Below, piece after piece: positions 1 through 9,100 of a stretch of 56,892 nt of DNA. The position numbers were made by a program, and so were the translations under genes. How positions within the stretch are numbered: the stretch's first letter is position 1; the number at the start of each line of letters is the position of its first letter. Where the stretch lies: IMG/VR virus record IMGVR_UViG_3300028653_000018, positions 1 to 56,892 of that record. The stretch is one strand, 5' to 3'. This DNA is from a virus. Below the pieces are notes generated by a model. That model had not been told where the DNA came from. It ran no database searches and saw only the letters and a list, made by a program, of their open reading frames with translations.

Positions 1-1
1 C

Positions 2-121
2 CACTCTGTAACAAGGGATTGGTTATTAGATTATACAACTTTTGGAGAATTAATTTCTCTCGGTTCAAATAAAACCGATTCAACTGCTGAAAATAAAGCA
101 GGTGAGCCGGTAAAAAACTGA
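2..121 (+). CDS. Tail assembly chaperone, zero-frame product (3' end)
   Basis: This is the 3' end of the gene that starts near 56586 at the other end of the window. It stops with TGA at 119-121. Joined across the repeat the product is about 106 residues. It lies between the tail tube gene and the tape measure gene, the usual place for the lambda gpG-type chaperone that coats the tape measure during tail assembly. The last sense codons are GTA AAA AAC, forming a slippery heptamer directly before the stop. Function is inferred from position and from the frameshift arrangement, not from a recognised sequence motif. Confidence 0.75.
   Translation, partial: HSVTRDWLLDYTTFGELISLGSNKTDSTAENKAGEPVKN
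4..106. repeat. Terminal direct repeat, left copy
   Basis: These 103 bases recur without a difference at 56789-56891, with mismatches just outside the repeat. The reading frame of the tail chaperone continues through the repeat from the right end to the left end. The simplest reading is a circular or circularly permuted molecule with a unit of about 56,785 bp, and the repeat as assembly overlap. A true short terminal repeat of a linear genome is the alternative. Confidence 0.93.
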
Positions 122-432
122 CTGTTGGACAGATATTAGCATCTGTAGAACATTATTATCCTCAATATTCAACAGACTATCTGCTTGATAAAAAGACGTG
201 GGATCAAATAGTTCATTATTATAATCAAATTTGGGAAATCGAGCAAACAAAATCCCGTATTCTCTGGGGAGTTCTCGGAGAGACTCTTGATAAAAGGGAA
301 GGTAAACAACCTGCAAAAAGCAATCTGCCATTCCGAGAAGAGTTGGAACCGCTCTACAGAGGATCAGAATATAGTTTTCATGATGGGTTTGTCTGGAACG
401 GTGAAAAGAAGTTAGTTCCATATCAAGAATGA
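106..432 (+). CDS. Tail assembly chaperone, frameshift extension (gpGT-like)
   Basis: This open frame lies in the -1 frame relative to the upstream chaperone and runs to TGA at 430-432, seven bases before the tape measure ATG. It has no ATG anywhere and no ribosome binding site of its own, so it is best read as the C-terminal part (about 104 residues from base 118) of a fusion made by slippage at 112-118. The full fusion would be about 210 residues. In lambda the equivalent extension (T domain) recruits major tail protein while the G domain binds the tape measure. The sequence is rich in aromatic and charged residues and no family was recognised from the residues alone. Confidence 0.75.
   Translation, partial: AGKKLTVGQILASVEHYYPQYSTDYLLDKKTWDQIVHYYNQIWEIEQTKSRILWGVLGETLDKREGKQPAKSNLPFREELEPLYRGSEYSFHDGFVWNGEKKLVPYQE
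112..118 (+). promoter_or_regulatory. -1 ribosomal frameshift site (A AAA AAC)
   Basis: The heptamer A-AAA-AAC is in register with the zero frame (codons 113-115 and 116-118) and is followed at once by TGA at 119-121. Slipping back one base joins the chaperone frame to the open frame that ends at 432. X-XXY-YYZ heptamers of this type are the classic -1 slip sites, and tail chaperone genes of tailed phages typically use one. Whether a downstream stimulatory structure exists was not computed. Confidence 0.8.
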
Positions 433-438
433 GGAATT

Positions 439-3400
439 ATGAGCGTTGGAGAACTGGTTGTAAGCATTATCGGAGACATGAGTAATCTGACTAGTTCATT
501 CTCCAAAGCTTCTTCAGAAGTTGGTAATTTTGGGTCTAATATTACTTCGAAAGTTGGTAGTGGATTAGAAGCCGTGGGAAAGGCCGCTCTTGTTGCTGGC
601 TCGGCTGTAGGTGTTGGTCTTATAGCTGCTGGGGCAAAAGCCACTTCAATGTTTGAGGATTTTGAAAAATCGGTTTCAAATGCAGCAAGCGTGACGGGGA
701 AAACCGGACAGGCATTCAAAGACGCAAAAGCAAATATAGCTGCTGTAGCCGAAGAACTCGGTCAAAAAACATCGTTTTCAAGTTCACAGGCGGCTGATGC
801 TCTATATAACCTGGCTTCCGCTGGAGTGGATGTTTCCACAATTACAGCTGACAAATTAGTTCCGATTCTTAATCTGGCCTCTGGTACTCAATACGATCTC
901 GCATCAACTACTAGTGCAGTAACTTCTACTCTTTCTCAATTTGGATTAGGCTTTGAATCAGCTGGCCGTGTAGCTGATGTATTCGCGGATTCCGCAGCGT
1001 TGTCCCAAGCCAACATGGAAAAATTAAACTCTTCTATGTCTCAAGTTGGAACGATGGCGAATACCGCGGGTCTTAGTTTAGAAGACACGACAGCCGCATT
1101 GTCAGAAATGTATAATGCGGGTATGGACGGAAGCACCGCAGGAACCGGCCTTAAAGAGGTCCTTGCTTCTCTTCTCGCTCCGACTTCCCAGGCAACAGAT
1201 GTACTTAAAAAAATGGGATTGACTGTAAATGATATTAATCCAACTACAAACAAATTTTCGGACATAATTCAGAAACTTAAAGATCATGGTCTTGATGCTA
1301 CTTCGGCTTTTCAGTTGTTTGGGCGCGAAGGTGCTCCTGCGATATCCGCATTAACGTCTCACTCAGAAGACCTTAAAACGTTGACTGACCAACTGAAAAA
1401 CGCAGGGGGGGTTGCACAAACGATGGCTACTGAGCAGCTTGACACACTTTCAGGCAGTCTTGATGCTCTCAGTGGTTCAATTGAAAATATGTTTATCAAT
1501 GTGGGTCAAGCTCTAGCCCCTACTATCCGTAGCGTAGCCGACACTTTGAACGGATTGATTCCTCAGACACAAACGTTCATCGTTTCAATTGTAACAATGT
1601 TTACAACGTTTCTGGGTCAGCTTGCGCCTGCAGGGAAAGCGATATTAGAAATTAGAAATACCATAATCGAAGCATTTTCAGCCATTATAAAGTCTGGAAG
1701 TGAGACAAATCAAACTTCCGGAATTGCTACATTTATTAATTCACTGTTTGCCGGAATTGCGGATCTTGTAAAAATTGCAGTTCCCATAGTACAGGCAGGA
1801 GTCGCAAATATAATTGATTTTATGTTCGGACTGATCAGTGGTTTAGGCCCGACTTGGAAAAGTTTGTCAGGTATAGCTGATCAGATAGCCACAATCTTTA
1901 AAAATTTATTTGCTACGTTATCGGGACCAGTTGCACAAGAAGCTGGCGCTATTTTATCCAAAGTAATTAATTCAATTGTTCAGACATTCGAATGGCTTAC
2001 AGGCAAAATATCCGATGTATTAGGTGCTCTAACTCCTGTAGTAACTGAAATATGGAAAAGTTTACAAGGTGTATTTTCAAATGCTTCTACTATTTTAACC
2101 CCTGCTTTCGATACCGTTAAACAGTTTTTAGATAACATAAGAACAGCAATGCTTGTTTTTGTATCTAGGTTAGGCCCAACATGGGATAGCTTAGGGCAGA
2201 TATGGACAGACCTTAAAAAGATATTCATGGATGTTTCATCCGCTTTGAGTCCGGTTCTCTCTACGATAGGTGGCAAACTCTCAGAATTTATAGGAGTTTT
2301 AGTAAGTAGTTCTACCGCAATCACAGTTGGTAGATCATTGGCTATTGTAGTAAATACTATAAGTGAAGCTCTATCTGGTCTAATAAAATATCTTGCAGAA
2401 AATAAAACAATATCTAATGCATTGAGTAGTATTTTTTCATACAAGATTCCCGATTCTGTATGGGATACTCTTTCAAAAGTGTTTGAAACTGGGAAAAAGA
2501 TTTTTACAGATTTTGTAAACAACTTAGGTCCGACTTGGGAAAGTTTAGGGAAAATTTGGACTGATCTTAAAAAGATATTCACGGATGTTTCAACCGCGTT
2601 AAGTCCTGTTATTTCTACCATAAGTGGTAAATTCTCGGAGTTTATAGGAGTTTTAACGGGTAGTCCAACTGCGGTTACTGTCGGAGAGTCGTTGGCTAAC
2701 GCAGTAAACACCATCAGCAAAGCTCTATCTGGTCTAATAAAATATCTTGCAGAAAATAAAACAATATCTAATGCATTGAGTAGTATTTTTTCATACAAGA
2801 TTCCCGATTCTGTATGGGATACTCTTTCAAAAGTGTTTGAAACCGGGAAAAAGATTTTTACAGATTTTGTAAACAACTTAGGTCCGACTTGGGACAGTAT
2901 AAAAACCAGTTTTGAGACTGTAAAAACAATAGTTCAAAATTTTGTAGATGATCTTTCACCTACATGGGATAATGTAAAAACTTCATGGGACAGTGCAAAA
3001 AAGATATTTGAAAATTTTACTCCTATATTTATAGCACTTTTAACAGCATTCACCGGAAAAGATGCAGACGATGCCACGACAAAAGGAAAAGCACTAGCAG
3101 ATGTAATAAATCTAATCACTGGAGCGATTGCTGGAGTTCTAAAGTTCGCCGCTGATCATCCGACGATTACTACCATGGTTATTGCCGTTGCCGGGTTAGC
3201 AGCAGCATTCGTTGTATTAGTACCAGCTATCGCCGGGGCAATAACTGCGATCTCCGGTGTTGCAACAACCATAAGCGTCTTAGTAGCTGCATTAAGCACT
3301 GGCGGACTCGGAGCTTTTCTTTTAGAATTATCAGGTGTTTTGTTTCCAGCATTCACTGATGCCCTGATAGTCATTTCAGGCGTAGCGTTGCCAGCCCTCG

Positions 3401-4896
3401 GCACTGCGTTTGGAATAGTGTCTACGGCGATGGGGATACTTGTATACACCGTAATTCCGATTTTAATTGAAGGGCTTGGACTATTAATTACACCAATTGG
3501 TTTGATTGCGGTAGCTCTTGGGTTATTTGTGATAGCTTGGACTCAGAATTGGTTTGACATCCAGGGAAAAGCTAAGACAGTGTGGGAATGGATCAAAACA
3601 GAAGTTGGGAATTTATACAATTCACTGTCTTCAGCATATGATAAAATTGCTAGTTCTGTTGGCACGTTCTGTACGAATTTTAAATATTACTGGGATAATG
3701 CAGGGAAAATAATAGATGATGCAAAAACAAAAATTGGAGACTCTGTACAACATCTAAAAGATAATTTACTCACCATTTACAATAATATAAAAACCGATCT
3801 TACAAACTTTTACAATAATAACTGGGTAACTCCTTGGAATAATTTTGTTGATTATCTAACAACCATCAAAACGAATATCGGTAAAAAAATTGACGATGTT
3901 AAGAATTTAATATCAACAAAGTTTAGTGATTTAAAAACTAACCTAACTGATTATTATAATAATATATGGGTTGCCAATTGGAATAATTTTGTTGATTATC
4001 TAACAACCATCAAAACGAATATCGGTAAAAAAATAGATGACATTAAGACATGGGTTAATCAGAAATGGAACGATATCAAAACAACTATTTCTACTGACAT
4101 CGAACAAATAAAAACCACAATTGAAAATAAAATTAACGATTTCAAGAACGCGGGAATAAAACTTGTTCAGGGCATCATTGACGGAATAACTTCAAAGGCA
4201 AGCGATTTATTAAACACTGCAAAAAGTTTCATGAGTGATCCAATCGGCACTGCTACAAATCTGGTTTCTGGAAACTCTCAGAATGCAGGCGCGAGTATAG
4301 GTAGTAATGTAATATCCGGCCTACAATCTAAAACTCCTGCTGCCCAATCAGCCGGAACTTCGGTTGCGTCGGCTGCTGTGAGTGGTACGTATTCAGTTTC
4401 GTCCTCTGCGCAGAGTTCGGGATCATCGCTCATGCAGAGTTTCGCAAATGGAATTTCGAGTGCTTCTGGGTTTGTTCAAGGGGCGGTTAGCAGGGTTTTG
4501 ACATCGATTAATAATATGCTTCCCCATTCCCCCGCAAAAGAGGGACCGTTCAGAGTGCTCCCTAATTGGGATGCTGTGTTCCTGGATCCTATAGCAAGCT
4601 CAATAAAAAGTATGAGCGGTCTTGTAAGTCCACTTCAGACAAACTTGCAGAAACTAAGAGGTCCCCTAGACTCTATGCTCAGTGATCCACTCTCTGGACT
4701 TTCAAGCGGTCTTGGAACTCTGGCAAATGTCGTTCAAAATGCTGATTTTTCAACTCATAACTATGGTGGAAACACGTCAACTGTCAATCTAAATAATGCT
4801 CCTGGAAATATAGACCTCAATCAATTAGTGCCCCTCATCATGGATGCCATTAACCGAGAGAATAACAGTCAAATGAGAGCGAGGGGTATACAATGA
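439..4896 (+). CDS. Tape measure protein
   Basis: This 1485-residue protein sets tail length and is threaded through the tail tube. Residues about 60-350 resemble the TP901-type tape measure core (an Ala/Ser-rich helical region with repeated AADALYNLASAG-type segments). A hydrophobic stretch lies at about 910-1030, expected to enter the membrane during DNA delivery, followed by Lys/Asn/Trp-rich helical repeats at about 1115-1215. Residues about 577-820 hold a 118-residue tandem repeat. By the usual rule of about 0.15 nm per residue the tail would be roughly 220 nm long, so siphovirus-like. The start ATG follows GAGGAATT. The next gene overlaps its stop (ATGA). Confidence 0.92.
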   Translation: MSVGELVVSIIGDMSNLTSSFSKASSEVGNFGSNITSKVGSGLEAVGKAALVAGSAVGVGLIAAGAKATSMFEDFEKSVSNAASVTGKTGQAFKDAKANIAAVAEELGQKTSFSSSQAADALYNLASAGVDVSTITADKLVPILNLASGTQYDLASTTSAVTSTLSQFGLGFESAGRVADVFADSAALSQANMEKLNSSMSQVGTMANTAGLSLEDTTAALSEMYNAGMDGSTAGTGLKEVLASLLAPTSQATDVLKKMGLTVNDINPTTNKFSDIIQKLKDHGLDATSAFQLFGREGAPAISALTSHSEDLKTLTDQLKNAGGVAQTMATEQLDTLSGSLDALSGSIENMFINVGQALAPTIRSVADTLNGLIPQTQTFIVSIVTMFTTFLGQLAPAGKAILEIRNTIIEAFSAIIKSGSETNQTSGIATFINSLFAGIADLVKIAVPIVQAGVANIIDFMFGLISGLGPTWKSLSGIADQIATIFKNLFATLSGPVAQEAGAILSKVINSIVQTFEWLTGKISDVLGALTPVVTEIWKSLQGVFSNASTILTPAFDTVKQFLDNIRTAMLVFVSRLGPTWDSLGQIWTDLKKIFMDVSSALSPVLSTIGGKLSEFIGVLVSSSTAITVGRSLAIVVNTISEALSGLIKYLAENKTISNALSSIFSYKIPDSVWDTLSKVFETGKKIFTDFVNNLGPTWESLGKIWTDLKKIFTDVSTALSPVISTISGKFSEFIGVLTGSPTAVTVGESLANAVNTISKALSGLIKYLAENKTISNALSSIFSYKIPDSVWDTLSKVFETGKKIFTDFVNNLGPTWDSIKTSFETVKTIVQNFVDDLSPTWDNVKTSWDSAKKIFENFTPIFIALLTAFTGKDADDATTKGKALADVINLITGAIAGVLKFAADHPTITTMVIAVAGLAAAFVVLVPAIAGAITAISGVATTISVLVAALSTGGLGAFLLELSGVLFPAFTDALIVISGVALPALGTAFGIVSTAMGILVYTVIPILIEGLGLLITPIGLIAVALGLFVIAWTQNWFDIQGKAKTVWEWIKTEVGNLYNSLSSAYDKIASSVGTFCTNFKYYWDNAGKIIDDAKTKIGDSVQHLKDNLLTIYNNIKTDLTNFYNNNWVTPWNNFVDYLTTIKTNIGKKIDDVKNLISTKFSDLKTNLTDYYNNIWVANWNNFVDYLTTIKTNIGKKIDDIKTWVNQKWNDIKTTISTDIEQIKTTIENKINDFKNAGIKLVQGIIDGITSKASDLLNTAKSFMSDPIGTATNLVSGNSQNAGASIGSNVISGLQSKTPAAQSAGTSVASAAVSGTYSVSSSAQSSGSSLMQSFANGISSASGFVQGAVSRVLTSINNMLPHSPAKEGPFRVLPNWDAVFLDPIASSIKSMSGLVSPLQTNLQKLRGPLDSMLSDPLSGLSSGLGTLANVVQNADFSTHNYGGNTSTVNLNNAPGNIDLNQLVPLIMDAINRENNSQMRARGIQ
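2169..2890 (+). repeat. 354-bp tandem repeat inside the tape measure gene
   Basis: Two successive units with a period of 354 bp (118 codons) each start at an LGPTW segment. The 3' half of the unit (2368-2538 against 2722-2892) is identical except for one base, while the 5' half has diverged widely. A third, partial LGPTW unit follows. The pattern suggests duplication with later gene conversion, a route to changing tail length in helical-turn steps. Confidence 0.9.
3834..4034 (+). repeat. 144-bp repeat inside the tape measure gene
   Basis: A segment encoding WNNFVDYLTTIKTNIGKKID occurs at about 3836 and again 144 bp (48 codons) downstream, with near-identical bases across about 55 bp. It is a second, shorter in-frame duplication in the C-terminal part of the tape measure. 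Confidence 0.85.
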
Positions 4897-5645
4897 TAAC
4901 ATATCCCATATCGACAGCCAGAAGTGATGCTTCTGTAAGTCATGTTTTCAGTAACGAAACTACAGAAATTGTATTAAAAACGTTAACAATTGCACCCCCT
5001 TTCGACAGCTCCGTAAAGCTTCTCAGTGTTAGTTGCGATTATACAATTACTGCGGGATCAGGCGGGAATCATGCATTACAATTTAAGATAGTTTCTGATA
5101 ATTTAGTTGATTTTTATTCGGGTGGAGTTGTTTATCTCTCTGAAAATCAGGCAGGCGCTTATCATGCTTCTGTTATAGCTTCTGATGTGATCTTAGATCC
5201 TGCTGTCCCCTTGATTATTTCTGTAAAATCTGTCGGAAATGGGTATAATCCTACAATTTCGGTTTCTAATTTTGCTGTAACGTACACCTTCCAAAGAGCA
5301 AGCGGGATAGATGTGACATTCTGTGGGCAAAACATCGGAGCATGGCAAAAGGGAGACCCCACGTATACAGAAGACTCTCAATCCACTGCCCTTTTAACAG
5401 GACTTGTATTCGATTCTGTTCCTCCCGTTAGTCAAGATCCAGATCCGACATTTGACTGTTATACCGAGGATTATTCGGAGATTTCGTCTCTTTTAAAATT
5501 ACGATCTACGTATGGAACTCTCGTAGTTGACGGAGTGACTGTTAATGATTGTAGGATTTCATCAATTTCAAAAATTCACGAAGTAAAAAGAGGCAGTGGA
5601 AAGTACACTTATTCAATTATTTTTAAAGTAGCGCAGGTGCATTAA
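4893..5645 (+). CDS. Putative distal tail protein
   Basis: 250 residues, mostly beta-forming, with no signal peptide or membrane segment. The gene overlaps the tape measure stop by four bases (ATGA) and precedes the tail fibre and hub genes, the position of distal tail (Dit-like) proteins in siphoviruses. Residues about 180-245 contain a compact segment (a YGTLVVDG stretch followed by a CRISSISK stretch) reminiscent of the small domains of tail-tip proteins. The assignment rests mainly on gene order; no family motif was certain. Confidence 0.5.
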   Translation: MITYPISTARSDASVSHVFSNETTEIVLKTLTIAPPFDSSVKLLSVSCDYTITAGSGGNHALQFKIVSDNLVDFYSGGVVYLSENQAGAYHASVIASDVILDPAVPLIISVKSVGNGYNPTISVSNFAVTYTFQRASGIDVTFCGQNIGAWQKGDPTYTEDSQSTALLTGLVFDSVPPVSQDPDPTFDCYTEDYSEISSLLKLRSTYGTLVVDGVTVNDCRISSISKIHEVKRGSGKYTYSIIFKVAQVH

Positions 5646-5646
5646 A

Positions 5647-5784
5647 ATGATTAGATATAAACCAGTACTCACGATTGAAACTCAACATATAGAGGCAGAT
5701 GGAACCATTAGCAAACATGAAAGACAGTACGCAGATGGTAGAAAAGAAGATTTAATGGAGGGAAAAAGTGGCAATAACAACTGA
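5647..5784 (+). CDS. Small tail-region protein
   Basis: 45 residues, hydrophilic, starting at ATG two bases after the upstream stop. It overlaps the next gene by 17 bases in another frame, typical of compact tail operons. The end of this gene contains the GGAGG-type ribosome binding site for the next one. No family recognised. It could be a small tail-tip component or a translational coupler. Confidence 0.55.
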   Translation: MIRYKPVLTIETQHIEADGTISKHERQYADGRKEDLMEGKSGNNN

Positions 5785-6145
5785 TCAGGGCATGGAAGAT
5801 GTTGCCAGACTGATAAATAATGTTTCTCCAAACGCGGCTTATACATACATTGCCACAGGGTCCGCATCAACTGCTGAATCTGCTACTCAAACATCTTTGG
5901 GTGCTGAAAACACACAGTATGGAGGACAGCGTCAAGCTGCAACTTGTGAATACGAAGTTCCTTTTAAATCAAAATGGGAAATCCTGTTATCGTTCAATGG
6001 TCCGGTGTCAATCAGAGAAATCGGACTGTTTAACAATAGTTCTGCTGGAAGAATGTTCATGAGGCACGTTTACGATGAAACCATGAGCAAGGTAAGCGGT
6101 CAGAATCTGAAAATCACCATATATTACACAATGGTAAGAGTATGA
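5768..6145 (+). CDS. Phage tail fibre/collar-like protein
   Basis: 125 residues starting at GTG after a GGAGG site inside the previous gene. Short beta-rich protein with a pattern (IREIGLFNNSSAGRMFMRHVY near residues 85-105) often seen in tail fibre and baseplate-wedge proteins of tailed viruses, where a receptor-binding arm attaches. It overlaps the giant hub gene by four bases (ATGA), supporting co-translation. The tail-tip role is inferred from pattern and position. Confidence 0.55.
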   Translation: MAITTDQGMEDVARLINNVSPNAAYTYIATGSASTAESATQTSLGAENTQYGGQRQAATCEYEVPFKSKWEILLSFNGPVSIREIGLFNNSSAGRMFMRHVYDETMSKVSGQNLKITIYYTMVRV

Positions 6146-9100
6146 CCGATTATTCCTCGTATCCATACACTTGGGAAATCAACATTGATAACCCTAGTTC
6201 ATCTGCTCTTGTGGGACAGATAACCATTCCTTGGATATTGGGGATAAAAAATGACTATTCCGATTTAAGGTTTTCAGATACTAATAATAATGCAATAACT
6301 TACCAACTTGTGAGTTATGTTGATTCAGTTTCTGCAATTTTGAAAATAAGTGTTCCTGCAGATGCAACAAAAATATTAATGCATTTTGGCAACTGGACCG
6401 TATCTACAGCTAGTCAAACATTAGGGACTGCTTCTGGATTAATTTTAAAAATGGGGATCTTGCACAAGTATATATACGGGAAAGATCCCTTAGCAGATGT
6501 TGCTCCAACTGGTTGGACAATCGGGTGTAATGGACTTTCGCGCTCAATAGATTCGGTAAATGGTTATTATTCGTTGTGCATCACCGGAGATGGATCAAGT
6601 GGAGTCCGAGGATCAATTTATCAGAATTTAACTCTGAGTCCAGGAACTTATAAAATCACCGCTGTTATAAAAATAGTTGGTAGAACATCAGGATTTTTTA
6701 ATATAGATTTTTATGGGGGGTCTCCGGCTGTAGATTCTTCAGGAGTGTGGATTGATTACAATACAGATTGGATTCAGGTAGAACATGAAGAGGCAATAAA
6801 TTCCACAAATCCGATGCTTAGAATTTTTGTTGATGGTACTCCAAATGCAGGAAGTTATTTCTGGGTTGACTCTGTAAAAATAACTACTGGTTCTACTGTA
6901 ATCACATTAAATAATAATTACTTTGATAATTGGACTGATCCTGCACAAATTTATCAGGTTTCTTATCCTGATCCTGTTCATGATATCGATAATGCAACGT
7001 ATGAACGTGTTTATGATAGTTCCGTGGAGACCACTCCTTCGGGGACATATAATGTAAACTATCCTGCTCCGGTAGATTGGAATCCTGGAAATTATTATAA
7101 TAACAATCGATCTACAAGTTATTCGAATTTTGCCACGTTTACTATCCAAGGAGATTCAAATGCTCATAATTTAACAGGGATTCATTATATTTATGGGGTT
7201 GCGAATGAAAATATTACAGGCGATATATATGTTACAGTTCAGGTGGGAAACGGGAATGCTACTACCGTTGCTACCCACAATAATATAAGGTGGGGAGATC
7301 CTCCTTATTATATAAGTGATATTTCTTTAAATGTAAATGCTAACGCAGGAGTTCCAATAACAATAAGATTTTACGGAAAAGTAAACCAGTTGATAGCTGG
7401 GGGATATGCGTTTATCGAAGATGTGCACATATTTTATAAATATCCCCAGTCGAGTTCATATTATCCTTTTAACACACTGGTAATCCAGGATGCAGGAAAA
7501 GGTCAACATGTTATACATTTAGATTATAATGCCTTCGTATCAAACCCTTCGAACCCAGGTGATTTTTATGTCTCTATCCAAAATTCTGGATACAATGGCG
7601 GTAACGCGCAGACAATAGATTCACTTGATTATGTTACCTCATTATATTATAGTCCAACAGTCCGATCCATCGAATTGGATATAAATTGCGCTGTCGGAAC
7701 CCCTACATATATTAGATTTTACGGGAGATTGACAGGGGACTTAGGCGGGTCGGCTTCTGTTTCAGGGTGTTCTGTTAGTTATAGGTATATAAATGATCAA
7801 TCATGGAATCTCCTCAAAACTATTACAGTTCTAGCGGAAGCCGGGAAAAGTCACCATTTTTTACAAGTCGGCTGCAATGCAAGGACTACACTTGCTACTA
7901 ATCAAGCTGATTTTTATATCGATATATTAAATAATGGAGTAGCGACCACTTTAGATTCGTGGTCTAAAAATGATGCAACTTTAACAGCCCGAAATAAAGT
8001 AATAGATATCACAGATTTAGTATCTTCACAGACACTTATAAGATTTTATGGCAGGCTCACAGAAGAATTAGGTGGATCTGCTCAAGTGCAGGGATGTTTT
8101 GCAGATTATAGATATCCGATTTCTGAAAATTATACAGTTCTTGATACAATCACAATAGACTGGGAATCTGAATTTGACCACACTCTGATTTTAGCTAATT
8201 ATTATGGGTATACTACAAACTCGAATAATCAAGCAGATTTCAAATTAACTTTGATAGTTAGTGGTATAGAAACTATATTGGATACATGGTCAACTACTGC
8301 CACTGCTCAGACATTGCATTCCGTAAATCTAAACAATAAAATTCCAGCTGGTTCAATTGGATATATTAGGTTATATGGAAGACTCACAAATGAGCTAGGA
8401 GGTTCTATAAGAGCTATATATCCACTTGTTCAATATGACAGGACAGGATATACTGAATCAGTTATCAATGCCAATTTTGGCCTTTTGGGGATGAACTCAA
8501 CTGCTACTTCATTGCAGCATGATTGTTCTCTTGGATTGATGGCCACTATCATAACAGGAGAGATTGAAGAATTACTTTTAGAGGTTAGTCTGGGGTTATC
8601 TGCTTCCATCCCCATAATGAAGGAATATAATACATTTTCAGATTTCAACTTATCCTCCTTGAAACTCCACAAGGGAATTAATGATCTATATTGGCAGTTA
8701 ACAGCGGATTGTGCAGACCTAACGATACCTCCAGTAGGATTTCCAATAAATTATGATATGACAATTCGTGGTGTTCATACTCCTTTTTTCAGAGGAAATA
8801 TTACTAGTACTCCTGTTAAACTGTCATACAAGGGCAGCACAAAGCAAATTTATGCTTCTGACATATCGATCCTCCTGAACCAAAAAATACCTTGGGATGC
8901 TCAGGTAATTGATTTAGAAAGCACTGAAAGGGTAACATGGGCACAATGGATTGATTATTTAGTCGGAACCGATGATACTGGAATCTCTTTCTATACTTTG
9001 GGTTCATCAGATGCTATAAATATTCAAATTGTCAATGATCCCAATACTACCAGATATGAAGCAATTCAAAAAATCTCAAATTATTGTCAGATGATATTTT

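Noticed and set aside
1980-2876. Long minus-strand frame of 298 codons
   Set aside because: It is the antisense of the repeated tape measure segment, with no ribosome site or promoter.
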